Positions 9,317 to 18,500 of a stretch of 64,000 nt of DNA are shown piece by piece. Below the pieces are notes generated by a model. It saw only the letters and a list, made by a program, of their open reading frames with translations. It was not told the DNA's origin and ran no database searches. Source of the DNA: Halospina sp040196175. GTDB lineage: Bacteria > Pseudomonadota > Gammaproteobacteria > Pseudomonadales > Oleiphilaceae. Both the position numbers and the translations under genes were made by a program. The first letter of the stretch is position 1, and every line of letters begins with the position of its first letter. Where the stretch lies: positions 1 through 64,000 of the forward strand of contig NZ_JBEFNF010000005.1 of assembly GCF_040196175.1 (NCBI RefSeq). The letters are read 5' to 3'.

Positions 9317-9317
9317 A

Positions 9318-10016
9318 ATGGCAAAACTAAGCAAGCGCCAGAAGCTGATCCGCGAAAAGGTTGACCGTACCCAAGAGTACAGTGTGAGCGAAGCGGTTGA
9401 TATTCTGAAAGATCTCGACCAGCACACGAATTTCCAGGAATCCGTTGATCTGGCCGTGAATCTGGGGGTAGATGCCCGGAAATCAGACCAAGTGGTGCGT
9501 GGTTCCACAGTCCTTCCCAATGGCACGGGCAAAAGTGTACGCATCGCCGTGTTTGCCCAGGGCGATAATGCGGAAAAAGCCGAGGCGGCTGGTGCTGACG
9601 TAGTTGGAATGGATGATCTGGCGGAACAGATCAGAGGTGGCGACCTGAACTTTGATGTCGTTATCGCTACGCCGGATGCCATGCGCGTCGTTGGCCAACT
9701 TGGCCAGATCCTGGGGCCGAGGGGGCTGATGCCGAACCCCAAGGTTGGCACCGTAACCGCTGATGTCGAAACCGCCGTTGGTAATGCCAAGGCCGGCCAA
9801 GTCCGCTTCCGCACCGACAAGAAGGGCGTTGTGCACTGTGCTGTCGGCAATGTCAGTTTTGACGCTGAGGCGATCCGGCAGAACCTGGAGGCGTTGCTGG
9901 GTGATCTGAAAAAGCTCAAGCCTTCAACCGCCAAGGGTGTCTATCTTAAAAAGGTAACGCTGTCCTCTACGATGGGGCCAGGCATTACCATTGATCAGTC
10001 AACGCTGTCCATCTGA
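9318..10016 (+). CDS. rplA: 50S ribosomal protein L1
   Basis: 232 residues. It builds the mobile L1 stalk at the ribosomal E site and, in E. coli, represses its own operon by binding the rplK leader. The characteristic GPRGLMPNPKVGTV block is near residue 131 and GKAGQVRFRTDK-like sequence near 155. The start is set by an ATG one base after the rplK stop. Confidence 0.97.
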   Translation: MAKLSKRQKLIREKVDRTQEYSVSEAVDILKDLDQHTNFQESVDLAVNLGVDARKSDQVVRGSTVLPNGTGKSVRIAVFAQGDNAEKAEAAGADVVGMDDLAEQIRGGDLNFDVVIATPDAMRVVGQLGQILGPRGLMPNPKVGTVTADVETAVGNAKAGQVRFRTDKKGVVHCAVGNVSFDAEAIRQNLEALLGDLKKLKPSTAKGVYLKKVTLSSTMGPGITIDQSTLSI

Positions 10017-10249
10017 CAGGTTGCGGAATACCGGGTACCGGTTTTCGGTACCCGTAGCAAGCTTTGTAGTCTAGGCGTGAGCCGGGCTGTCAAAGACCGC
10101 AGGTCCCCGAAACTTTAGGGTACAGGGGCTAAAGCAATGCCTGCGCAGACGGTGTAAGACGTTCTCTTCGAACAAAGACACCGTAAGGGCGCCCTCAGGG
10201 GCGTGAGTTGATCGCCGGTACTGCCGGCACAACCTGAGGAGTAAAACCA
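10017..10249 (+). promoter_or_regulatory. rplJ leader with L10-leader-like structure
   Basis: A 233-base untranslated gap before rplJ. It opens with a perfect 9-bp inverted repeat (CGGGTACCG at 10032-10040 and CGGTACCCG at 10046-10054). A structured region follows (about 10070-10170, with GGTCCCCG and GGGGCTAAAGC segments and a CTGCGCAG palindrome). In gammaproteobacteria this leader binds the L10(L12)4 complex for translational autoregulation of rplJL. The assignment rests on position and the paired segments; a covariance search would settle it. Confidence 0.6.
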
Positions 10250-10780
10250 GTGGCAATCCAACTCGAAGGCAAAAAGGCGATTGTCGCCGAAGTCAACGAG
10301 GCTGCCAGTGGTGCTTTGTCTGTTGTCCTTGCGGACTACCGGGGTGTGAACTCCGGCGATATGACCGCTTTGCGCACCAAGGCTCGTGAACAGAACGTCT
10401 ACCTGCGGGTGGTTCGTAACACGCTCGCGAAGCGTGCTGTTCAAGGAACTGACTTTGAGTGCGTAAGTGAGGCTCTCGCCGGTCCAACCCTGTTTGCATT
10501 TTCCATGGAAGATCCGGGTGCGGGCGCACGCCTGCTCAAGGATTTTTCAAAGGAAAACGACAACTTTGAAATCAAGGCACTGGCCGTAGGTGGCGAGCTG
10601 CTGGGTGGGGAGCAGATTGATCGGCTGGCTAAACTGCCGACACGTGACGAAGCACTGGGGCAACTCGCCAGCGTCATGCAGGCTCCGATCACCAAGTTGG
10701 CACGGACCTTCAATGAAGTTCCGTCCAAGGCTACTCGCGCGGTAGCTGCAGTTCGTGACCAAAAGAAAGAAGCAGCCTGA
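10250..10780 (+). CDS. rplJ: 50S ribosomal protein L10
   Basis: 176 residues. It anchors the L7/L12 dimers on the ribosomal stalk and binds the leader upstream of its own gene in relatives. GTG start with TGAGGAG about 12 bases upstream. LADYRGVNSGDMT near residue 27 and RVVRNTLAKRA near 53 are the RNA-binding N-terminal features; the C-terminal helix (about 140-172) is the L12 binding spine. Length is about ten residues above E. coli. Confidence 0.96.
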   Translation: MAIQLEGKKAIVAEVNEAASGALSVVLADYRGVNSGDMTALRTKAREQNVYLRVVRNTLAKRAVQGTDFECVSEALAGPTLFAFSMEDPGAGARLLKDFSKENDNFEIKALAVGGELLGGEQIDRLAKLPTRDEALGQLASVMQAPITKLARTFNEVPSKATRAVAAVRDQKKEAA

Positions 10781-10816
10781 TTGGTTTTTTATCATTTTTG
10801 AATCTGGAGAATAGTC

Positions 10817-11200
10817 ATGGCTCTGTCTAAAGACGATATCCTTAATGCAATCGCCGAAATGAGCGTCATGGAAGTAGTTGAGCTCGTTGAAGCGATGGAA
10901 GAAAAATTCAACGTTTCCGCTCAGGCTGCTGTTGCGGCAGCCCCCGCGGCTGCTGGCGGTGGTGAGGAAGCCAGTGCTGCTGAAGAGCAGACCGAATTCG
11001 ACATCGTACTGACCAGTGGCGGTGAGAAGAAGGTCAACGTGATCAAGGTTGTGCGCGAACTGACGGGCTTGGGCCTGAAAGAAGCGAAAGCCTTGGTTGA
11101 CGGCACGCCCGGTACCGTCAAAGAAGGTGCTAGCAAGGAAGAAGCGGACGACGCCAAGGCGAAGCTTGAGGAAGCAGGCGCCACTGTTGAGCTCAAATAA
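10817..11200 (+). CDS. rplL: 50S ribosomal protein L7/L12
   Basis: 127 residues. The multi-copy stalk protein that recruits translation factors. An N-terminal dimerisation domain (1-33) leads to an Ala/Gly-rich hinge (about 38-55), then a C-terminal factor-binding domain with KKVNVIKVVRELTGLGLKEAK. CTGGAG precedes the ATG by about ten bases. The spacer to rpoB carries an attenuator-like hairpin. Confidence 0.97.
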   Translation: MALSKDDILNAIAEMSVMEVVELVEAMEEKFNVSAQAAVAAAPAAAGGGEEASAAEEQTEFDIVLTSGGEKKVNVIKVVRELTGLGLKEAKALVDGTPGTVKEGASKEEADDAKAKLEEAGATVELK

Positions 11201-11239
11201 CGGCTGTTACAGCTGTCCAGAGCGCTGAACCTGCGGATT

Positions 11240-11267
11240 GGCTGGTGGCGTATGCCGCCGGCCTTTT
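11240..11267 (+). terminator. rplL-rpoB attenuator hairpin
   Basis: A 10-bp stem with two G-U pairs (GGCTGGTGGC with GCCGCCGGCC), a 4-base loop and only four T residues. In E. coli a weak terminator in the same place lowers transcription of rpoBC relative to the ribosomal genes. The short T-run fits partial termination. Confidence 0.65.
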
Positions 11268-11284
11268 CGCGTTATATGAAGGTC

Positions 11285-11335
11285 ACCCGGGTCACGGATC
11301 CGGGTGCCCGGGCCTGACCCGGGACCGAACCCGGT
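11285..11335 (+). promoter_or_regulatory. GC-rich palindromic block in the rpoB leader
   Basis: Three CCCGGG palindromes (11286, 11307, 11318) plus the arms CCGGGT and ACCCGG allow several mutually exclusive stems in the 5' untranslated part of rpoB. In E. coli an RNase III site lies in this spacer. Function here is inferred only. Confidence 0.4.
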
Positions 11336-11390
11336 GCACTGCTTTCAGGCCGGGAACACCAGTTATTGAGTCCGAAGCTGGGGAATGCAG

Positions 11391-14300
11391 ATGACTTACT
11401 CCTACACCGAGAAAAAGCGAATCCGCAAAGAGTTTGGCAAGTTGCCGTCCGTTATGGATGTTCCGTTTCTGCTTGCAACGCAGATCGACTCCTATAGGGA
11501 CTTTCTGCAGCTTGAATCAGACGCGGATAATCGCAAGAACACGGGCTTGCATGCCGCGTTTCAGTCCGTTTTCCCGATCACCAGTTATTCCGGGAACGCA
11601 GCACTGGAGTATGTCAGCTATCGGCTCGGCGAGCCGGCATTTGACGTCAAGGAATGCCAGCTTCGGGGGGTGACCTACGCGGCACCGCTTCGCGTGAAAG
11701 TGCGCCTGGTTATCTATGACAAGGAGTCCTCCAACAAGGCCGTTAAGGACATCAAGGAACAGGAAGTTTACATGGGCGAAATGCCCCTGATGACCGAAAA
11801 CGGCACCTTCGTGGTTAACGGCACTGAGCGGGTGATTGTCTCCCAGCTTCATCGTTCGCCCGGTGTCTTCTTTGATCACGACAAGGGCAAAACCCATTCT
11901 TCAGGCAAGCTCCTGTATTCAGCCCGGGTAATCCCCTATCGTGGTTCCTGGCTGGATTTTGAATTTGATCCGAAGGATTCGGTATTCGTGCGCATCGACC
12001 GTCGGCGTAAGCTGCCGGCTACGATTCTGCTGCGTGCGCTGGGATATACCTCCGAGCAGATTCTTGAACTGTTCTTTGACAACAGCCGCTTCACGCTTGG
12101 TAAAGAGTCCTGCAAGCTCGAGCTCGTGCCCAGTCGGCTGCGTGGTGACATTGCGACCTTCGACATCAGTGATAAAGAAGGTAATGTCATTGTCGAAAGT
12201 GGTCGCCGGATTACGGCGCGCCATATCCGGCAGCTGGAAAAGGCGGGCGTCAGCGAGCTGGAGGTTCCGCGTTCCTATCTCCATGGTCGCGTGGTTGCCC
12301 GTGATATTGTGGATGAAAGCACTGGCGAAGTGATTGTCGAGTGCAATACAGAACTCACTGAAGAACATCTCGAAAAGCTTGAGGAAGCGGGCATCGAGGC
12401 GGTTGATACGATCTATACCAACGATCTCGACTGCGGTCCGTTCATGTCCGATACGCTGCGGATTGATCCCTCGCGCAACCAGTTAGAGGCGCTGGTTGAG
12501 ATCTACCGCATGATGCGTCCTGGCGAGCCGCCGACCAAAGAATCCGCAGAGACGCTGTTCAATAATCTGTTCTTCTCGGAAGACCGGTATGACCTTTCCG
12601 CCGTGGGACGAATGAAGCTGAACCGTCGGCTCGGGCGCGAGGAGTTGGAAGGCTCCGGCGTTCTTGAGGAACAAGATATCGTGGATGTGCTGCGTACACT
12701 CGTAGACATTCGCAACGGCAAAGGCGAGACAGACGACATCGACAACCTCGGTAACCGCCGTATCCGCTGTGTTGGTGAGATGGCGGAGAACCAGTTCCGT
12801 GTCGGGCTGGTACGGGTCGAGAGGGCGGTCCGTGAGCGTTTGAGTCTTGCTGAAAGTGAAGGCCTGATGCCGCAGGATCTGATCAACGCCAAGCCGGTGG
12901 GCGCGGCAATCAAGGAGTTCTTCGGATCAAGCCAGCTGTCGCAGTTCATGGACCAGAACAACCCGCTTTCTGAGGTAACGCACAAGCGCCGTGTTTCGGC
13001 TCTTGGTCCGGGCGGGCTGACGCGTGAGCGCGCCGGCTTCGAAGTGCGGGACGTGCATCCGACCCACTATGGTCGTGTCTGCCCGATCGAAACGCCGGAG
13101 GGGCCGAACATTGGCCTGATCAACTCCCTGGCCACGTACACTCAGACCAACAAATACGGTTTCCTAGAAAGCCCTTACCGAAAGGTTATTGACGGCGAAG
13201 TCACAGACGAAATCGTTTATCTTTCCGCCATCGAGGAAAGCAATTACATTATCGCCCAGGCCAGCGCCAAGCTGGACGATAACGGCAAACTGTCCGATGA
13301 GCTCGTGACGGTGCGGCACAAGAACGAGTTCACCGTTATGCCGCCAGAGAAGGTCAACTTTATGGACGTCTCCCCGCGGCAGGTAGTCTCCGTAGCCGCG
13401 GCGATGATTCCGTTCCTGGAGCATGACGACGCGAACCGTGCCCTTATGGGCTCGAACATGCAGCGTCAGGCTGTGCCTACCCTGCGTGCGGATAAGCCGC
13501 TTGTTGGTACGGGGATGGAGCGAACGGTAGCAAAAGACTCAGGCGTTTGTGTCAACGCGGAACGCGGCGGTGTGATCGAGAGCGTGGATGCTTCACGTGT
13601 TGTCGTTCGGGTACGTGACGATGAAACCAGCGCCGGTGATGCGGGCGTCGACATCTACAACCTGACCAAGTACACGCGCTCCAACCAGAACACCTGCAGC
13701 AACCAGCGGCCGATTGTCAGCCCTGGAGATGAAGTCGCGCGTGGCGATACTCTCGCTGATGGCCCCTCGGTGGATCTGGGTGAGCTGGCGCTGGGCCAAA
13801 ACATGCGCATGGCGTTTATGCCCTGGAACGGCTACAACTTTGAGGACTCCATTCTCATTTCTGAGCGTGTTGCTCAGGAGGATCGTCTGACTACCATCCA
13901 CATTCAGGAACTAACCTGTGTGGCAAGGGATACCAAACTGGGCTCTGAGGAAATCAGTGCGGACATCCCGAACGTGGGCGAGCAGGCGCTTTCAAAGCTG
14001 GACGAATCCGGTGTGGTCTATATCGGCGCGGAAGTGGATGCCGGCGACATCCTCGTGGGCAAGGTCACGCCCAAGGGCGAAACCCAGCTGACGCCGGAGG
14101 AAAAACTGCTGCGTGCTATCTTCGGTGAGAAAGCCTCTGACGTGAAGGACACGTCGCAGCGTATGCCCACGGGTAAGCGCGGCACGGTTATCGACGTTCA
14201 GGTCTTTACTCGCGATGGTGTCGAGAAAGATCAGCGTGCTCTGTCTATTGAGCAAGATGAGCTCAATGCCTTCCGTAAAGACTTGAAGGATGAGTACCGT

Positions 14301-15464
14301 ATCGTTGAAACCGCGACCTTTGAGCGTCTTATCAGCGCGCTGGAAGGGCAGACGGTCATTAGCGGGCCCGGGGTGAAGAAGGGCGACACTCTGGACGCCG
14401 AGTACCTGAGCAAGCTCAGCTCTGACGAGTGGTTCAAGCTGCGCATGCAGGATGATTCCCTGAATGACATGCTCGAGCGTGCCCAAGAGCAGCTGGAAGA
14501 GCGCCGGCAGGATCAGGAGCAGCGCTTCGAGGTCAAGAAGGAGAAGATCCAGCAGGGCGATGATCTCGCACCGGGCGTGCTCAAGATCGTGAAGGTCTAC
14601 CTTGCGGTTAAGAGTCGAATCCAGTCTGGCGACAAGATGGCTGGCCGTCACGGTAACAAGGGCGTGATCTCCGCCATCATGCCGACCGAAGATATGCCCT
14701 TCGACGAGCAGGGCGAACCGGTTGATCTGGTTCTCAATCCACTGGGTGTCCCTTCCCGGATGAACGTAGGCCAGGTTCTTGAAACCCATCTGGGCGCTGC
14801 GGCACGAGGACTGGGCGACAAGATCGATACCATGCTCGAGCAGCAGAAAAAGGTCAGTGAGATTCGAAGTTTCCTCGACCAGGTCTACAATGGCACGGAT
14901 ACACCGACAGTGAACCTTGACGAGCTCAGCGACGAGGAAGTACTGACGATGGCGAACAACCTCCGAGGTGGTGTTCCCATGGGGACTGCGGTGTTCGACG
15001 GTGCCAATGAGACCGAGATCAAGAAGATGCTTGAGCTCGCCGATATGGACACCAGCGGCCAGACCAAGCTGTTCGACGGCCGCACTGGCGATGCTTTCGA
15101 TCGCCCGGTAACGGTCGGCTACATGTACATGCTCAAGCTTAACCATCTGGTTGAGGACAAGATGCATGCCCGTGCGACCGGCTCCTACAGTCTCGTCACT
15201 CAGCAGCCTCTGGGCGGTAAGGCGCAGTTCGGCGGCCAGCGCTTCGGTGAGATGGAAGTCTGGGCCCTGGAGGCCTATGGTGCCGCTTATACCCTGCAGG
15301 AAATGCTCACCGTCAAGTCCGACGACGTGAACGGGCGCACGAAGATGTACAAGAACATTGTTGATGGTGACCACCGGATGGAACCGGGCATGCCAGAATC
15401 CTTCAATGTTCTGGTTAAGGAAATCCGGTCGCTCGGCCTCGACATCGATCTCGAGACGGACTGA
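11391..15464 (+). CDS. rpoB: DNA-directed RNA polymerase beta subunit
   Basis: 1357 residues from the ATG giving MTYSYTEKKRIRK, which aligns with the E. coli start and has GGGG seven bases upstream; an ATG two codons earlier is too close to that site. Forms the catalytic centre with beta-prime. The rifampicin pocket (SQLSQFMDQNN, THKRRVSALGPGG near residue 510-533) keeps the wild-type Asp, His and Ser. The beta switch block GDKMAGRHGNKGV lies near 1080, and the C-terminal GGKAQFGGQRFGEMEVWAL is standard. rpoC follows after 73 bases. Confidence 0.98.
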   Translation: MTYSYTEKKRIRKEFGKLPSVMDVPFLLATQIDSYRDFLQLESDADNRKNTGLHAAFQSVFPITSYSGNAALEYVSYRLGEPAFDVKECQLRGVTYAAPLRVKVRLVIYDKESSNKAVKDIKEQEVYMGEMPLMTENGTFVVNGTERVIVSQLHRSPGVFFDHDKGKTHSSGKLLYSARVIPYRGSWLDFEFDPKDSVFVRIDRRRKLPATILLRALGYTSEQILELFFDNSRFTLGKESCKLELVPSRLRGDIATFDISDKEGNVIVESGRRITARHIRQLEKAGVSELEVPRSYLHGRVVARDIVDESTGEVIVECNTELTEEHLEKLEEAGIEAVDTIYTNDLDCGPFMSDTLRIDPSRNQLEALVEIYRMMRPGEPPTKESAETLFNNLFFSEDRYDLSAVGRMKLNRRLGREELEGSGVLEEQDIVDVLRTLVDIRNGKGETDDIDNLGNRRIRCVGEMAENQFRVGLVRVERAVRERLSLAESEGLMPQDLINAKPVGAAIKEFFGSSQLSQFMDQNNPLSEVTHKRRVSALGPGGLTRERAGFEVRDVHPTHYGRVCPIETPEGPNIGLINSLATYTQTNKYGFLESPYRKVIDGEVTDEIVYLSAIEESNYIIAQASAKLDDNGKLSDELVTVRHKNEFTVMPPEKVNFMDVSPRQVVSVAAAMIPFLEHDDANRALMGSNMQRQAVPTLRADKPLVGTGMERTVAKDSGVCVNAERGGVIESVDASRVVVRVRDDETSAGDAGVDIYNLTKYTRSNQNTCSNQRPIVSPGDEVARGDTLADGPSVDLGELALGQNMRMAFMPWNGYNFEDSILISERVAQEDRLTTIHIQELTCVARDTKLGSEEISADIPNVGEQALSKLDESGVVYIGAEVDAGDILVGKVTPKGETQLTPEEKLLRAIFGEKASDVKDTSQRMPTGKRGTVIDVQVFTRDGVEKDQRALSIEQDELNAFRKDLKDEYRIVETATFERLISALEGQTVISGPGVKKGDTLDAEYLSKLSSDEWFKLRMQDDSLNDMLERAQEQLEERRQDQEQRFEVKKEKIQQGDDLAPGVLKIVKVYLAVKSRIQSGDKMAGRHGNKGVISAIMPTEDMPFDEQGEPVDLVLNPLGVPSRMNVGQVLETHLGAAARGLGDKIDTMLEQQKKVSEIRSFLDQVYNGTDTPTVNLDELSDEEVLTMANNLRGGVPMGTAVFDGANETEIKKMLELADMDTSGQTKLFDGRTGDAFDRPVTVGYMYMLKLNHLVEDKMHARATGSYSLVTQQPLGGKAQFGGQRFGEMEVWALEAYGAAYTLQEMLTVKSDDVNGRTKMYKNIVDGDHRMEPGMPESFNVLVKEIRSLGLDIDLETD

Positions 15465-15537
15465 CCCGAAAACTGTTTGGCAGCGACGGCGGTGGCGCAG
15501 AGCTACCGCCAGTGATTAACGCTCCGGAGCCAATATT

Positions 15538-18500
15538 ATGAAAGACCTGCTCAACCTGCTGAAGAACCAGAATCAGAAACAGGAATTCGACTCCATCCGG
15601 ATTGGCCTAGCCTCTCCGGAAATGATCCGTTCCTGGTCCTTTGGGGAAGTCAAGAAACCGGAAACGATCAATTACCGGACATTCAAGCCGGAACGTGATG
15701 GCTTGTTCTGTGCCAAGATTTTCGGGCCGGTGAAGGACTACGAGTGCCTTTGCGGTAAGTACAAGCGCCTCAAACATCGTGGTGTGATCTGCGAGAAATG
15801 TGGCGTAGAAGTGGCGCTGGCCAGCGTGCGGCGTGAACGCATGGGTCACATCGAGTTGGCTGCGCCAGTGGCGCATATCTGGTTCCTCAAATCGTTGCCT
15901 TCACGCATCGGTTTGATGCTGGACATGACTCTGCGCGACATCGAGCGAGTGCTTTATTTCGAATCATTCATTGTTATCGAACCGGGCATGACGACCCTGG
16001 AGCGCGGCCAGCTGCTCAATGACGAGCAGTACTATGAGGCGCTTGAAGAGTTCGGTGACGAATTCGATGCGCGCATGGGGGCGGAAGCTGTCAAGGAAAT
16101 GCTTGGGGATATCGATCTCGGGGAAGAGATCGATAAGCTTCGTGAAGAAATGCCGCAGACAGCCTCTGAAACCAAGCTCAAGAAGTTTTCCAAGCGTCTG
16201 AAACTGATGGAGGCGTTCTACTATTCCGGCAATAATCCGCAATGGATGGTGATGGAAGTGTTGCCGGTATTGCCCCCGGATCTGCGCCCGTTGGTACCGC
16301 TGGACGGCGGCCGGTTCGCCACTTCTGACCTGAACGACCTCTATCGGCGGGTTATCAACCGCAATAATCGCCTCAAGCGTCTGCTTGAGCTCAATGCGCC
16401 GGACATCATCGTGCGCAATGAAAAGCGTATGCTGCAGGAATCGGTGGACGCCCTTCTGGACAACGGCCGTCGTGGTCGTGCGATTACGGGCTCCAACAAG
16501 CGCCCGCTCAAATCCCTCGCAGACATGATCAAGGGCAAGCAGGGCCGTTTCCGCCAGAACCTGCTGGGTAAGCGTGTGGATTATTCCGGTCGTTCGGTGA
16601 TCGTTGTCGGTCCCTACCTTAAGCTTCACCAGTGCGGCATTCCGAAGAAGATGGCACTGGAGCTTTTCAAACCCTTCATCTTCTCCAAGCTTGAGCATCG
16701 TGGTCACGCGACGACCATCAAAGCGGCCAAGAAGATGGTTGAGCGTGAAGAAGGGCTTGTCTGGGACATCCTGGAAGAGGTTATCCGTGAACATCCGGTT
16801 CTGCTGAACCGGGCACCGACACTGCACCGTCTGGGTATCCAGGCGTTTGAGCCGGTGCTGATTGAAGGCAGGGCGATTCAACTGCATCCGCTGGTCTGTG
16901 CACCCTATAACGCGGACTTCGATGGTGACCAGATGGCGGTGCACCTGCCGCTGACGCTGGAATCCCAGCTCGAGGCGCGGGCACTGATGATGTCCACCAA
17001 CAACGTTCTGTCGCCGGCGAACGGCGAGCCCATCATCGTGCCCTCTCAGGATGTGGTTCTGGGGCTTTATTACATGACCCGTGAACGTCTTCGGGCCGAA
17101 GGTGAAGGCCGGATCTTTGCGGACCTTGACGAGGTTGAGCACGCATTCGGGTCGGGCGAAGTGGCTCTGCAGGCAAAAGTACGAGTGCGTGTTACCGAGG
17201 TCGACTTGGACGACGACACGGGTGAGCGTCATGTGGAGACCAGTATCCAGGACACCACAGTCGGCCGGGCGATGCTGTACAACATCACGCCTGAAGGTCT
17301 GCCGTTCAGTCTGGTCAACCAGGCTATGGCCAAGAAGCAGATCTCGAAGCTGATCAACGCGTGTTATCGCGAAGTCGGTCTCAAGGAGACCGTGGTCTTC
17401 GCCGACCAGCTGATGTATACCGGCTTCCATTATTCCACAGTCTCCGGTTGCTCCATTGGCGTGAACGACTTCGAGGTACCTGATGAGAAGTACACGCTGA
17501 TCGAGGAAGCCGAATCCGAGGTCATGGAGATCGAACAGCAGTTCGCGTCTGGTCTTCTGACGCAGGGTGAGAAGTACAACAAGGTGATCGATATCTGGGC
17601 GCGGGCCAATGACCAGGTCTCGAATGCCATGATGGATCGCTTGAGTAAGGAAGAGGTGATTACGCCTGAGGGCGAGGTCGCGAAAGACGAGAACGGTGAG
17701 GAGTTGACGCAGGAGTCATTCAACTCGGTCTACATTATGGCCGATTCCGGGGCACGTGGTTCGCCTGCTCAGATCCGTCAGCTTTCCGGCATGCGGGGCC
17801 TGATGGCCAAGCCGGACGGCTCGATCATTGAGACGCCAATCACCGCCAACTTCCGTGAAGGTCTCAACGTACTGCAGTACTTCATCTCCACGCACGGTGC
17901 GCGTAAGGGGCTGGCGGACACGGCCCTCAAGACGGCGAACTCGGGGTATCTGACCCGGCGCCTCGTAGACGTTTCGCAGGATCTGGTTGTGACCGAGGAA
18001 GACTGCGGCACAGATGATGGCATCCTGATGACACCTCTGGTTGAAGGCGGTGACGTTGTCGTGCCGTTGGGCGACCGGGTGCTGGGCCGTGTTACCGGGA
18101 AAGACGTGTTTACGCCCGGCGACAAAGAGAACCCGGTGGTCGAAGCGGGAACACTGCTTGATGAAAAACTGGTGGACAAGGTCGAACGCGCGGGTGTCGA
18201 CGAGGTGTGGGTACGCTCAACGATCACCTGCCACACCCGTTATGGCATCTGTTCCAAGTGCTACGGTCGCGACCTTGCCCGCGGGCATCAGGTCAACGTC
18301 GGCGAAGCCGTTGGTGTTATGGGTGCCCAGTCGATCGGTGAGCCGGGTACCCAGCTGACCATGCGTACATTCCACATTGGTGGTGCGGCAAGCCGGGCAT
18401 CTGCGACGGACAACATTCAGGTCAAGCACGGGGGCAAGGTCCGGCTGCACAACCTCAAGTCCATCGAGAAGAGTGATGGGACCCAGGTGGTGGTTACCCG

